Assembly: GCA_907165135.1 (NCBI GenBank)
Contig: OU015570.1
Span: 496,001 to 560,000, forward strand
Direction of reading: 5' to 3'
DNA from: Oikopleura dioica
Lineage: Eukaryota; Chordata; Appendicularia; Copelata; Oikopleuridae
Length of the DNA: 64,000 nt
The position numbers and the translations under genes are program-made. Positions 32,449-43,262 of the stretch are shown here, in pieces (positions within the stretch are counted from its first letter, which is position 1; every line of letters starts with the position of its first letter). Below the pieces are notes generated by a model that did not search any database, was not told the origin of the DNA, and was given only the letters and a program-made list of their open reading frames with translations.

Positions 32449-33350
32449 CTAATATTCAGATCAAAAATTATTTCTTCTTCAAAAAGCTCAATTTTTGAGG
32501 GACTTCAAGTTTTCGGCACTTTTGCCTAAAATCTCTAAAACATGATGTTTGTGTTTTTATCCTTTCAAATTTGCGTTTTCGGCCAGTGTCACCCAATTTT
32601 ATCTTAAATGTGGGGACTCCCGGACGAATGTAGCGAATGTCACGAATGTCGCAGCGAAAAATTAACGTAATATACGTGAATTTCAGGGTCACTTCAAAGC
32701 TGCTTATTGGCTGATTTTGATTGGTGAGTAATTATGTGATAATAAAAACTTCTACAGCAGCTGCAACAATGGAAAATTGCGCGTCATTTCCTTTGACGTT
32801 ATTCAAAATTAAAAATGACCACACGGCGAAATCAAAAGTTATAGAAAATGTGGTCCGCCTTGGCTAAAGTAAAGGGCAGATTTATTTTACGTTTTATCAA
32901 AATTAAAGGGGGCCCTCTGGGTTGTAGGAGGTCATGTGGTTACCGGTGCCGTTTTTCGTCAATATGTTTTCTAGAAAGAAAAAACAAGATTGTCTTTATA
33001 CTTATAGAAGGCTTTTCTCCATTTAAAATCAGTCGTAGAGTAAGAATTTCATACCAAAAGACCAACTAACCAAATAACCAAGAAAACTCATGAGTTGATC
33101 AAGCCACGAATATGCAGTTTTCTCATTTCTATAGCTGATTTATTTTTGATAAGTTTGGTACCAACGTTAGCCGAAAATGCCGAATGTGGGTACCGGTACC
33201 CACGTTCGAAGAGAGAGTCGAATGTGGGTATGGTACCCACATGACTGCATACCACCACCCTCTGGTATTGTTCCCTGGAAATGCTTAGGAGAATAAATGA
33301 TCATTTTTTTGTTTCGTATTTCAATTGTGATTCCAGTAGTCGGTCTCAGA
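32449..33350. other. Palindrome interior; no gene recognised
   Basis: ACGAATGTxGCGAATGTC repeats at 32625-32655 and a TACCCACGTTCG-type array at 33170-33255 (as at 6245). The frame at 32848-33069 is unsupported. Confidence 0.4.
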
Positions 33351-33354
33351 GTTG

Positions 33355-33490
33355 GAAATGTAGTAGGGTAGTAACGTAGTAATGTAGTAAATTACTACAT
33401 TTTACTACATCATGTGGTAGTAAAGGTAGTATGTAGTAGCATTCTCAGAAGTATGTAGTAATGTAGTATTACTGCATTACTACATGCAGT
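33355..33490. repeat. GTAGTAATGTAGTA iterons, right arm
   Basis: Inverse of 30745-30890. Confidence 0.7.
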
Positions 33491-33628
33491 TATAGAGATA
33501 AATTTATTTTTGGGAAATTAGCCATTTTTCGCTTTATTCTATCCAAAAGAGACGTCTAATTTTTTCTCACGTTATCTTTGTCTCTTTTCTTTATTTAAAA
33601 GTGTAATTAATTTACAACTAGTCTAGTT

Positions 33629-34990
33629 CAGTGTTGGAAAACCCGCAACATTTCCCGCGGGCGCGGGGGCCGATTTCAAAATTTTCCGCGGGTGCGGGCG
33701 GGCGCGGGGGCCAATTCCAAAATTTCCTGCGGGTCCGGGCGGGCGCGGGGGCCAACTCAAAAATTTCGTGCGGGTCCGGGCGGGCGCGGGCAGGGGCCCC
33801 GCAGATTTTCGCGCCCGCGGGCGCCCGGGGGGTGGAGGGCGCCCGTAACCCTCGCGTCCGCAAGCCCCGCGGGTTCAGAAATCAGCAAATAAAAAAAATA
33901 ATTTTTGATAAAAACCATAATAGAGTTATAAACTAAGATAATTTGAATTTTTCAAACGATGGGTGTGGGTGGGGTTGGGGACAAAACTGAGATTGATCAA
34001 CTTAGAGTTCCCAGCCATTGTCAAGCCCCTTAAATTCAAAAATCATGGAACAGGGCTGAGACGGCCCGAAGGGCCGTCAAGCCCCTTAAATTCAAAAATC
34101 ATGGAACAGGGCTGAGACGGCCCGAAGGGCCGTCAAGCCCCTTAAATTCAAAAATCATGGAACAGGGCTGAGACGGCCCGAAGGGCCGTCAAGCCCCTTA
34201 AATTCAAAAATCATGGAACAGGGCTGAGACGGCCCGAAGGGCCGTCAAGCCCCTTAAATTCAAAAATCATGGAACAGGGCTGAGACGGCCCGAAGGCGGA
34301 AAAATCGCCATTTTCACGCTTAGTACTATTTATACCCATTTTTACGTGGGCAAAAATTTCGGGTTAAGATGTTTGTTAAGGGATAGTGTGATACATCAAA
34401 ATGATTCTCAGAAAGCTGGGAATATATGGCACAAAAACTTTTTAACGCCCATTTTTCTCTTTTCTTCCATTTCTTCCATTTTGGTCACTAGACTGGGATG
34501 GACACTAGGTTCATGTTCGAGTTTAGGTTTCGGGCTCTGTTTTGGTTTGGGTTAGGCTTTGGTTTCGGGCATTCTATTGATCAAACGATGGCATTAAAAT
34601 CCATGTGCCATACATGCCACAATTGTCGTCGGCGGGTGAAATTCCGGTTTGTCGTTGTAAGGTTAACATGCCATGAGACCTGTGATAAAGAGTTGAAAAA
34701 AACAGGGGAATCCCTTGAATTCAAAAACCAAGGAGGGAGAAAAAGGGGGGAATCGGCCATTTGGCCGTCAAGCTCAATTTAAATTCAAGGCGAGGGAAGG
34801 GGGCCCCGGGCGGCTGAAAAAAATTTGTACGGGCGCGGGCGGGCGCGGGGGCCAAATCAGAAATTTTTCGCGGTCGCGGGCGGGCGCGGGGGCCAGATCC
34901 GAAATTTTTTGCGGGTACGGGGGGCGCGGGCGCCCGCAACCCCCGCCCGCCGCCCCCGCGGGGTTCGCGGGCGGGTTTTTTCCAACACTG
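33629..34990. mobile_element. hAT-like element with GGGCGCGGGC iterons (1.4 kb)
   Basis: CAGTGTTGGAAAACCCGC and the inverse GCGGGTTTTTTCCAACACTG, with a perfect 8-bp duplication GTCTAGTT (33621-33628, 34991-34998). GC-rich GGGCGCGGGGGCC iterons lie at 33655-33875 and 34825-34975. The G4 module with five units lies inside. Long open frames in the GC-rich ends are compositional artefacts. Confidence 0.9.
33905..34300 (+). repeat. G4 module, copy 6, five units
   Basis: AAAAACCATAATAGAG, GGGTGTGGGTGGGGTTGGGG (33961-33980), CTGAGATTGATCAACTTAG, then units with CGGCCCGAAGGGCCG (34010-34295). The last unit breaks off inside the hairpin. Confidence 0.9.
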
Positions 34991-35030
34991 GTCTAGTTTG
35001 ACTTCAAACTAGTTCGACTCGGTCTTTAAG

Positions 35031-36299
35031 TCGAAAAGTTCTCCGAGGCGTCTCCGTGAGCGTCTATAGGGAATCCATATGGAAAAATCCGGCAAAATAT
35101 TTAAATAATTCTACAGACTATAGCCTATATCATATAGGCTATATGGTTACTTACGCCTCATCACTTTGGGAGATATCGATTTCTTTGAATACTTGCTCCG
35201 ACAAGGCGACAGATATTTTGACAAATAATAATATGTTTTTATTGAATAAAAAACAGTAATTTAAGAGTTTTGGCAGTGAAATTTACGATTTTTGAATTTT
35301 TCATTTTTTCGCTTTGATGGATGAAGATGGATCCGGTTTAGGTTTTCATGACAATTTTAATGATCAGTGAAATTTTTTATGAGCTTTTGAAATGAGAGCT
35401 GTCATTTCTCAATATTCATTCTCAAGAACAAAAATAATTCCCGTGCTTTTAGTTCAAGATTCAATTTTAGTTTTATTTGAGAAATAATCGAATTATTGAA
35501 TCAGATTTAACACATTATTGATAAAAAAATTTATCTCCGCAGGAAAATGTCAGAAATTTGATACGAGAGCTTTTAAAAAGTGTCGCAAGAGAATCTTTTA
35601 AAATTAGAAAAATGTCCAGAATTTTGATGTCCAGAAGTTCTATACACAACTGTATTCCATATAAGAAAAAACAACAAGTCAGAACCGGCATATCTTTAAT
35701 TTGACGAGAGCAAAGTTTTTTAATTATCTCACAAATAATCATTCCAAAAATTTGGCAGGAAAAAAATTGAGTCTGTTATCCGAGATAAGGATTGTTTCAA
35801 TCAATAAAAATCACTCGTAGTGGCTATCTGATAATAAAAAAGATGGTAGATGAAAAAAAAGGATGGTGAAATGATCCTGAGAGGGAAAATAAGTGTCAAT
35901 CTAGCTGTCGAAAGACGCTGAAATCGCGGAACAATGAAGAAAAATAACATGCGCTTATTTTTTTTCTTTTGAGAGTCTTCAGTGCTCTAATTTACAAGCC
36001 CTGGTCAAAAATTAATTCAAAGACAAAACTGTCAATTTGTGTATAGACACCAGTATTTTACCTTCTTATCTATCCTTTATTAACACATTCGACGTAAAAT
36101 CAATATTTTCATCATTCATTTGAAAAATATGTCTTCAATTTGAAAGGTCTTTCAGCCAAAGGATCCTCAACATGTCCTCTTAGGTCTGTAGTGATTTTGC
36201 AATCTCTCGAAACTCAGAAAATGAGCTGCGAGCAAATAGTCGCATTTTGAAATGAGAGCCCAACGCAGTGACTCTGAATTGTTCTGAGAACTGGGACTA
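35031..36299. other. No gene recognised; MITE fragment at 35540-35660
   Basis: GAAATTTGATACGAG, AGAATTTTGATGTCCAGAAG and the ACAACTGTA end are the right half of the 3852-type MITE; no left half was found. Also an AGCCTATATCATATAGGCTA palindrome at 35121. No supported gene. Confidence 0.5.
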
Positions 36300-36545
36300 A
36301 ATCTTGTGGAGTCAAACACGAACGGCCGCTAGCTCGTAGAGATATTGACTGGTTTATTGAGAATAGAAAACGGAGAGGAGCAATTGTGTACAGCTGACGG
36401 TGTTAGTGGGAGTCAGCGGGAATAACAACTGACTCCGGGTAAAGGGGCTTTGAGAGGGCTTAATATAGGTTCTTTGATTGACAGTTCAGGGACTGTAGCT
36501 AAACTAGAACACTTCACCCTTCCCCCATTTAGGAAATGATGATCA
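36300..36545 (-). promoter_or_regulatory. LTR-like region
   Basis: On the minus strand, TGATCATCATTTCCTAAATG is followed by CTATATTAAG (TATA-like) and further down AATAAACCAG (polyadenylation-like), the order expected in an LTR. I found no second copy, so it may be a solo LTR or part of an older element. Confidence 0.3.
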
Positions 36546-36559
36546 GTGTTATAAATACA

Positions 36560-36960
36560 CTAACAGAGAAGAATAAGAACACACACACACAAAAATTCGT
36601 GAAGTTGAGCTAAGCAGTAGTAGATAGAAGTTAATACAGTAGTTAAGAATTGGTTTTCTTTGGGGACTGTTTGGAGAACATCAGAGGCGGCGAGTTTGTC
36701 GGCAACGATGATGATTCCTTTGGTTACGAGAGAGTTGGCACACGTGAGAGTGGGGTCGAAGACAAAGCAGAATGTAGGTTGATAATTGACGATGAAATCG
36801 TTCACAATGACGAAGAAGGTGTTGATTTTGGCTTAGATGGAGAGATGGGCTGAGTTCGGGCGAGAAGAAAAGACTTGCAGGCGAGAAGATCATGAATCAT
36901 GATTGTCGTCGGAAGTGTCGTTGAAGTAAGAGTTGTTGGCGGTATCATCACTGCTCATTG
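36560..36960 (-). pseudogene. Unidentified minus-strand coding remnant
   Basis: One frame from 36960 runs about 130 codons with two stops: an acidic N-terminus (MSSDDTANNSYFNDTSDDN), then a hydrophobic/neutral stretch (PTLTCANSLVTKGIIIVAD). No domain recognised. It lies immediately upstream of the LTR-like region on the same strand, so a retroelement 3' gene is possible. It ends in a (CA)n tract. Confidence 0.25.
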
Positions 36961-37680
36961 GCTTTTTGGGTCTAAAGGTATTAAGGGTGCAACGGGTGGT
37001 TTACGTACTGACAACCTTGAAGGATTCTAAGGCCTAACTGATCTTATGGAATTCCTACGGTTGACTCGCTTCTAAGCCTCAGATTTTCATCTGAACCAGA
37101 CTGTTAATCTGGTCGGACTATCGTGTGACCTTTCATGCCCCTTTAAAGTCGATAGTCTAACAGACCTTTATAGAAAGCATTCCAAAAGTTTTATGATGGG
37201 ATAGCTAGTTCCTTATCCTTCCCCCGTTTACACTATCGAGAGGAGGTCTATAATAAGGCTCCACGCTTAAAAATTCGTGTCGAAAAAACACGTGATATCA
37301 CATGTTTCGACCTAATATAAATATTAATTAGTATATGAGGAACATTTCGTTCCATTACATGAACCTCTCATCTCAATCGGAAAGGGGTTAAAATCGGCCT
37401 TGAAGTGCCAAAAAACTGCCAATTTTAGTTTTTTGGTCACATGACCCCCTCCACACCCCACTTTTTTCTTGGTTATTATATTTTCTGAAAGAACTCAAAA
37501 TTCTCTTTCCATTGATATAGGTCACGACCCTGCCAATTGATATCTCAGCCCTTTTTTGAAGGTTTGAAAGCTTAAAAACAGCGTTTTTGGTGACATTTTT
37601 AATAAAAGACAATATTGGGGCTTTTTTCATAAAACAAACGATTGTTTTTTTGTATGTTGGCCACTTTTGGTCGGTTAAGA
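36961..37680. other. No gene recognised
   Basis: CCAGACTGTTAATCTGGTCG (37101) is a perfect small hairpin. No coding support. Confidence 0.4.
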
Positions 37681-37845
37681 TAAAATCCCACGTCAGTGAA
37701 ATAAACAACGTGGGATTAAAAATCCCACATCAGGCATTTGAGTGTGCACAGGATTAAAATCTCACGTTACCGCCTACAACCTTTGTGGACATTTTTATGA
37801 AAAGTTGGGACAAAAAATGTCCACAAAAGAGGAAAATAACTGTAC
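37681..37845. mobile_element. Two abutting transposon ends
   Basis: ACGTGGGATTxAAAATCCCAC repeats (37690-37770) precede a right end of the CAGTTATTTTCCTC family ending ACTG at 37843. TA follows, and immediately a CAGTGAAAACCC-family left end (37846). The two Tc1/mariner-like families share a single TA. Confidence 0.6.
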
Positions 37846-37929
37846 AGTGAAAACCCAAAATTTGCCCACCAAAAATTTGGCCGCTTTTTCTTAATCTTCT
37901 TTAGTAAGCTAAAAACGTAAAAAATGTCG

Positions 37930-38167
37930 TAATTTTGCTATTTTTCGTCTCGAGAACAGCAATTTTGATGCAAGTTACGTAACTTCGAGCCCCTTTCGCC
38001 GCCGAAGAAGGGGGTATTCCGGTCTCGGAGACAATAACAACAGCGAATTTGGGCTGTTTTCTTCGAAAAATGGCAAAAAAGAGCGAAAAATTGTTCTAGA
38101 TGAGCCGGGTGCACTGAATGCACCCGCGTCACGCATAGGGGTAGTTCTGATCGTCACGCAGAGGGTT
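37930..38167. mobile_element. piggyBac-like right end
   Basis: GTGCACTGAATGCACCCGCGTCACGCATAGG and GTCACGCAGAGGG run to TTAA (38165-38168). Similar in design to 4479-4947 (GCATAGGG-type end, TCTAGAACAAT shared). GGAGACAATAACAACAGCGA recurs at 43173. The left end is not found. Confidence 0.5.
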
Positions 38168-38399
38168 AATCGAACATGACGCGCCCTTCTTAGGAGTTAA
38201 CACACAAAAACTGTCGCGTTGGTTGCAATGGAAACGCTTAGTGAGCGCGCTAGAATCGGAATGTGTTAAGTCGACTGTGACGCGCCATTGTGGGTATGAT
38301 CTGGGAGCGGCGAAGCGAGTTTTCGAAATGACAAAACCGAAAATTTTAGTACAGTAGGATTTTTGGGAGGACTGTCAATCTTCCTCCATCTTTTCTATT

Positions 38400-38760
38400 T
38401 CTTCACTTGATGAAGGCCCAAGAACGTTCTGGATGCCCTTAGTCACTATGACTCACGATAACGAAGGATGACATCATTTGGAGAATCTAATCGAATGTTC
38501 CATCCCTGTTCTAAGAAGCTTGAAGATTTATCTATCCCAATCAAGGCGCTTCTCGACTGTTCTTATTTTCCCTTTTCTGTACTATATAAAGCGTGCACTT
38601 TGCTGTTAGATAATTCTATTGAATTATAAGAATATAACCGACGAAAACAAGTTGACTCTCTTTTATCCGGCAGAAACTAGCAGTTACCGAAGAAGCGACA
38701 ACAAATGCAGCACCAACCACAAGGACTCATAGAGAACTAATGGACTAGAGAGACCCCCGA
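38400..38760 (+). promoter_or_regulatory. LTR-like promoter region
   Basis: TGATGAAGGCCCAAG..., a strong TATA box (CTATATAAAGCGTGC, about 38581) and downstream ATTATAAGAATATAACCGAC resemble an LTR U3/R/U5. No second copy or target duplication could be defined. Confidence 0.3.
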
Positions 38761-38884
38761 AATTCTTCTTCTTTAAAGGGAAGTCCAATATTCCTAATTG
38801 GGCCCGCAAATCGACCTTAATTGAACTTTTCTGAAATTCGATTCCTTAAAATCTTAACTTTCTTCGATCCTATTCCAATCCAAA

Positions 38885-39095
38885 ATTGGTACCCGGTACC
38901 AAATTTCTGGTACCCGGCGCCAAAAAATTGTCAGGAAACCGAGCGAAAATTAATTTTAAAAGGTGTATTCGCTCAATAAATGAAGTTTCCTTACAATTCA
39001 GCCGCGGAGCGGACATAAGTTTTTTGATGAGTCAGAAAAAATGTTTTACTTTGATACCGGGTACCAGTTTTGGTACCGGCATGGTCCGTTTCCCA
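38885..39095. mobile_element. Element with GGTACC iterons, second copy
   Basis: AATTGGTACCCGGTACCAAA at the left and GGGTACCAGTTTTGGTACCG at the right. The core (TCAGGAAACCGAGCGAAAAT...) resembles the inverse of the 18691 element's core. Partial; ends not defined. Confidence 0.5.
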
Positions 39096-39161
39096 AGATT
39101 TTTTCTTTAATATTTGGTCACGGTAGAGATCGATATTGTTTTGGCGATGTTTTTCTATGTA

Positions 39162-40360
39162 CAGTTATTTTCCTCTTTGGTGGACATTTTTTGTCCCAAC
39201 TTTTCATAAAAATGTCCACAAAAGTGGGCAAGAGTCTTCAAAAAAATGTCCCGCCGTAGAGCCCATTTTTTCTTCAATAAATTTTTCTTCGAAAAATGGA
39301 AAATTTCATCATCAAAACGATTTTTTATTTTTCTTTTCGTTATTAACAAAAACACTTGTCGAGAATACGAAAAAGGATTCATCTCAGAAAGTTCGACAAG
39401 TAAGGAAAACGGATTACCAACTTTCGGTCGCCTGCTTGATATTCACGAGAAATTGGACAACACACTTCATCGAATTAAGCTCTCAAGAAATCCATATGCA
39501 CAACTACTCGTGTCAACAAACGTAGAACAAACTACTTAGCTCACTGGGCCAGCTCAGCAGATTTGCAACTCTGATCAAGCTTAAATTGGACAAAGAGACT
39601 GCCGCCCTTAGAGAGTTAAGACTGGATCAATCAACCTTAATTGCAGCGGACAATCGAATCGTTGAAACAATATTTTCGTAAGTCATTTCCTCTCAAAGAG
39701 AATAAAGAAATCTCAGGCTCGTTAAATCATATGAGCGAACAATATTTGGCGCAACCAACAGACGTATATGGGCGATAACTCAGTCGAAAATTTCTGGCAC
39801 TGTTTCGTATTTGCGAGATCTTGCAAAGGAGAATGAAGAAAAGAATAAAATCCTTATATGGAAATCAATGCGCATGAGGTTTGTTCCAGAATGACTTAAA
39901 TTGGCTGATTTTTAAAGGAAATACAAAAAACTAATCCTGATCAGCATGACAGAATTTTGATGAACGTTTTCGATGAGCATAATGAGGAAATTTATCTTAT
40001 TGCATTTGATGAAGACATTCGTGATGAAATTTTAGCAAACGAAGATGAACCTGATGGATCGGAATTAGAGTACCATGACTATGAATCTGATGATATGAAT
40101 TTCGATGATGGCCCTTTAATCATTCCTTCAACTGTCAAATATAATTAGATGATGATACTTTCGAATTCGATAAAAAAGGAGCATAGGAGCTTTCAGGAGC
40201 ATAAATGCAAAGTCTAGAAAACCATTCGGCGTACTCAAATCTCGAAAAAAAATTTTAAGCGATTTCGATGGGACATTTTTTCGGAAGACGTTGCCCAAGT
40301 TTGTGGACATTTTTCGAAAATTTTGGGACAAAAAATGTCCACAAAAGAGGAAAAGAACTG
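39162..40360 (+). mobile_element. Tc1/mariner-like element carrying a spliced gene (1.2 kb)
   Basis: CAGTTATTTTCCTCTTTGGT at the left and the inverse ending AAAGAACTG at the right have about 100-bp inverted repeats (shared GGACATTTTTTGTCCC). TA lies on both sides (39160-39161, 40361-40362). The same ends delimit the 410-bp MITE at 41637. The interior is a multi-exon gene that is not a DD(E/D) transposase, so this looks like gene capture by a non-autonomous element. Confidence 0.75.
39403..40148 (+). pseudogene. Captured multi-exon gene fragment
   Basis: Exon order as read: about 39403-39521, 39574-39677, 39717-39878, 39918-40148. The introns are tiny: one of 39 bp (39678-39716, GTAAGT..CTCAG), one of 39 bp (39879-39917) and one near 39522-39573. 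Joining the first three exons keeps one frame. The peptide is helical and charged (EKLDNTLHRIKLSRNPYAQL; ETAALRELRLDQ; YLRDLAKENEEKNK). The last exon encodes a strongly acidic tail (ANEDEPDGSELEYHDYESDD) but joins one base out of frame. I do not recognise the family. Stop TAG at 40146. Confidence 0.5.
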
Positions 40361-40362
40361 TA

Positions 40363-41336
40363 TCTTTAAAAGTCATTTTAAATTAGAATATCTCCTTGTT
40401 GATTTTTAAAACTTGTAAAAAGTGTTACGTAATCATAGTAACATGAAAATTTTGTTAAAAAAATTTCATGAGTCGGCCCTAAATTTTTGGTATTTTTGGT
40501 ATCTGGATCCACTCTACAACATATAAAAAATGAAGTTGATACAAATACTACAACATGATGAACCCTGATTTCGACACTTTTGAGGGTTTATATATTACGT
40601 AATCACTTCCGTATTCTAGTGATATGTTTCTGATGTTGTTTCTACTTTGTAAATGGACCTACACACCAAATTTCAGACTTCTAGCATGTCCTATAAAAAA
40701 GTACATTCTTTATGCGTGGACCCTACTTATATTTTACCATATAAATCACTTTCAAGTCCTCAATTATTAACCAAAACCTCGCGCACATTCGTTGGTGAAT
40801 GCGCGCTAATGTGCATTTTTTACAGGAAACCATCCGCCCCACTATTTTTCACATCCGGTTCTTAATTGCACTTTTCTCTGCTGCCACATTGCCCATGTCT
40901 GGGCTGTTTTCCTCAATTAACTACGCATTTTGCAGCTCTTTGTTTCAGTTTTTTTTTCGATTTTCGGACAACAAAAATTTTTTTTAATTCTAATGGTTAT
41001 TTAAGCCTGTTTTGAAAAGGTTGAATTTCAAGGATCTTGAAACATGAAGAAGTGATTTAACATCACAAATAGATGGATATACACTTAAAATTGCTCTAGC
41101 TCATAACGGTGCCTCAACATGCTCATCAGCTATTGCGGAAAAAGGAAATATTAATCACTGATTAAAGATTCAGATAAGGATAATATTATAGAAGCGTTAT
41201 TTAACGAAAGTTGCTAAAAATAAATTTTATCTCAACTCTTTTTTGAGGGATAAACATGCTGGAAAACAGTGTTTCTCACATTTTATAAATAAATTAATAA
41301 ATTGCCAGAAAATTTAGCAATTGTGTTCCTCACAGG
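40363..41336. other. No gene recognised
   Basis: A+T-rich; ATTACGTAATC motifs at 40427 and 40598. No coding, RNA or repeat boundary supported. Confidence 0.4.
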
Positions 41337-41339
41337 TGC

Positions 41340-41620
41340 GTATCCACACTTAAACTGATTAAACCGCGGTTAACCGCCATTTTCCAGCTGGTTTGAATGC
41401 GGTTTCTCGCGGTTTTCTTTAAAAATAATTTAAATATGTAGTAAGATGGTAAACAAACCGGTTCGATTGCGGTTAATCACGGTTATATTTATTATTTTGC
41501 GTGTTATATAGTCAAATATATTTCAATCGAATCCACGATAGATAACGAGTTTTTTTTAACCTTTGAATAAGAATCAACCGCGGTAATCCACCTGGTTCAA
41601 TTGCGGTTATTTGTGCTTTT
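41340..41620. repeat. AACCGCGGTTA palindromic iterons
   Basis: TTAAACCGCGGTTAACCGCC, TGCGGTTTCTCGCGGTTTTC, ATTGCGGTTAATCACGGTTA and ATCAACCGCGGTAATCCACC alternate orientation around an A+T-rich core. Likely iteron ends of another small element. Confidence 0.55.
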
Positions 41621-41636
41621 CCTTTTATTTATATGA

Positions 41637-42046
41637 CAGTTTTTTTCCTCTTTTGTAGACCCCAATTTTGTGGATATTTTCTTCATTTTATTGGGTTTTT
41701 GTGGGACATATCATATGTCACATATTTGCAAGGATAATGTTCCACTTTTGTTGACATTTGTCCAGCTAAGAAAATTTGTGAGGAATAAACAGGGTGTTTT
41801 TATCAAAAATAACGATGTTTTTTATAAAAAATTAATTGCCTAAACCGTGTTATTGACTGAAAATATAAAAAAGGCAGAAAAAAATCGTTTTGATGATAAA
41901 ATTTTCCATTTTTGGAAGAAAAATTTATCGAAGAAAAATTTTAAGGCTCAACGGCGGGACATTTTCTTGAAGACTTTTGCCCACTTTTGTGGACATTTTT
42001 ATGAAAAGTTGGGACAAAAAATGTCCACAAAAGAGGAAAATAACTG
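41637..42046. mobile_element. Tc1/mariner-like MITE (410 bp)
   Basis: The ends CAGTTTTTTTCCTCTTTTGT and ACAAAAGAGGAAAATAACTG are inverted. TA on the right (42047-42048); the left dinucleotide is GA. Same family as 39162-40360, without a gene. Confidence 0.75.
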
Positions 42047-42049
42047 TAT

Positions 42050-42720
42050 ATTTATAATCATAGTTATATGTATATCGATTTAATCATTATAAGATATATT
42101 TGACATTTCAGAACCAACCGGTTTAAACTCGAAAGATGGTTGTTAGATTGAATAACTCTCAAATAAACATAAAATTACTCAAAAAATGATCTTATAATAA
42201 GCTTTTCTAATGCATATGAGATAAGAATTTGAACTCGTTATGTGACCTTGGATCACAAGGCCTACGTGACCTTAGACGAGACTTGAACTCGGATGCACTC
42301 TCGAAAATGCCGCTAACTTTCTGATTTATTATAAGTCTCTTTCGAAGTCTCTTTAATTTCTTCATTTGGCAGAATATGACGGAAATTTTCTTCCTTTTTT
42401 ACTTTATTGATATAAAAAACCAAGAAAATTGTTGTGCTGATGAATGCTTTGCGATTAGTCTTTAGATATAAATAAGTCAGAATAACTAAGTTTACATGAG
42501 AATCATTAACATCCGCTTTAAAAAGGCAAAATTTTTTCGGATCCGGCGATACCGGGCGACGCTAGGCGGCACAATTCAGTGTCTCCCGAAAATGGCGCGC
42601 GGCCCTCACTCGACCTTGTCCCTCAAAACAAATGTTTTTGTTCAAGAACAACTTTTATCGCAGAATTTTCAGCAAGAAATATCCAACGAATATAAACCCC
42701 TGTAACCGGGATGTCCCTAC
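42050..42720. repeat. Unassigned sequence; dispersed repeat at 42455-42590
   Basis: The repeat is the one described at 15575-15735. GTGACCTTxGAxCACAAGGC at 42241 is a small palindrome. No gene. Confidence 0.45.
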
Positions 42721-42724
42721 CTCA

Positions 42725-42860
42725 GTACTCACAGGCTACCTGGTACAGATTCCTACCTGATACAGATCCCTAACTGGTACAGATCCCTACCTGGTACAGA
42801 AAAAAATTTTACCAGGTTGGGATCTGTACCAGGTAGGGATTTCTGTACCAGGTTAGGAAA
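42725..42860. repeat. ACCTGGTACAGATCCCT array, inverted in the middle
   Basis: Four direct CTGGTACAGATCCCTA units then two inverted GGATCTGTACCAGGTAGG units, separated by AAAAAAATTTT. A perfect hairpin-forming iteron end. Confidence 0.7.
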
Positions 42861-43129
42861 TTCGAAATAGAAAATTTTCAAAAACTAAAATCGACATATT
42901 GACTCGAACCACAATCCATCTCGACCCCTCCCTGTAGCGTATATTTTCGTTTTTCAAAAAAAAAAAATTTGCTGTATCTGTTCACTAAAAATCATGAATG
43001 AAATCTTTCTGGTCCCTTTGGTCGCAGCTCGATCTTGTTAAGAATTCCCCGATCGATGTGTCCTTGGCGACGATAACCGGCTAGTTATTGGGAACATACG
43101 TTATTTCTTTCACCTTGAACCGGCTCAAA

Positions 43130-43260
43130 CTTGCGTTAAAATTCGTCACATTTACTGGCGCATCTTGCCGGAGACAATAACAACAGCGAATTTGGGCTGT
43201 TTTCTTCGAAAAAGTGCGTCCCATACAAATTTCACGAGTACAAAACACTGATCGCCAAGA
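43130..43260. mobile_element. Fragment of the 38-kb piggyBac-like family
   Basis: GGAGACAATAACAACAGCGA and TTTGGGCTGTTTTCTTCGAA match 38029-38070. Confidence 0.5.
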
Positions 43261-43262
43261 AT

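Larger units (their letters stand above)
29380..35030. repeat. Multi-kb palindrome split by three hATs
   Basis: Left-arm blocks (GAAGTCAAACTAG, GAAAAGAGACA, TTAGACGTCTC, TATCTCTAAAA, GATGTAGTAATG) recur inverted and in reverse order on the right (33350-35010). hATs at 29466 (left arm), 30913 (centre) and 33629 (right arm) interrupt it, each with its own duplication. The palindrome therefore predates the hATs. Confidence 0.65.

Noticed and set aside
33618-33936. Three overlapping GC-rich ORFs
   Set aside because: GC-rich iterons lack stop codons in several frames at once; no domain.
38400-38440. Hammerhead-like TTGATGAAGGCCC
   Set aside because: The core has TTGATGA rather than CTGATGA, and there is no GGCC partner followed by GAAA.
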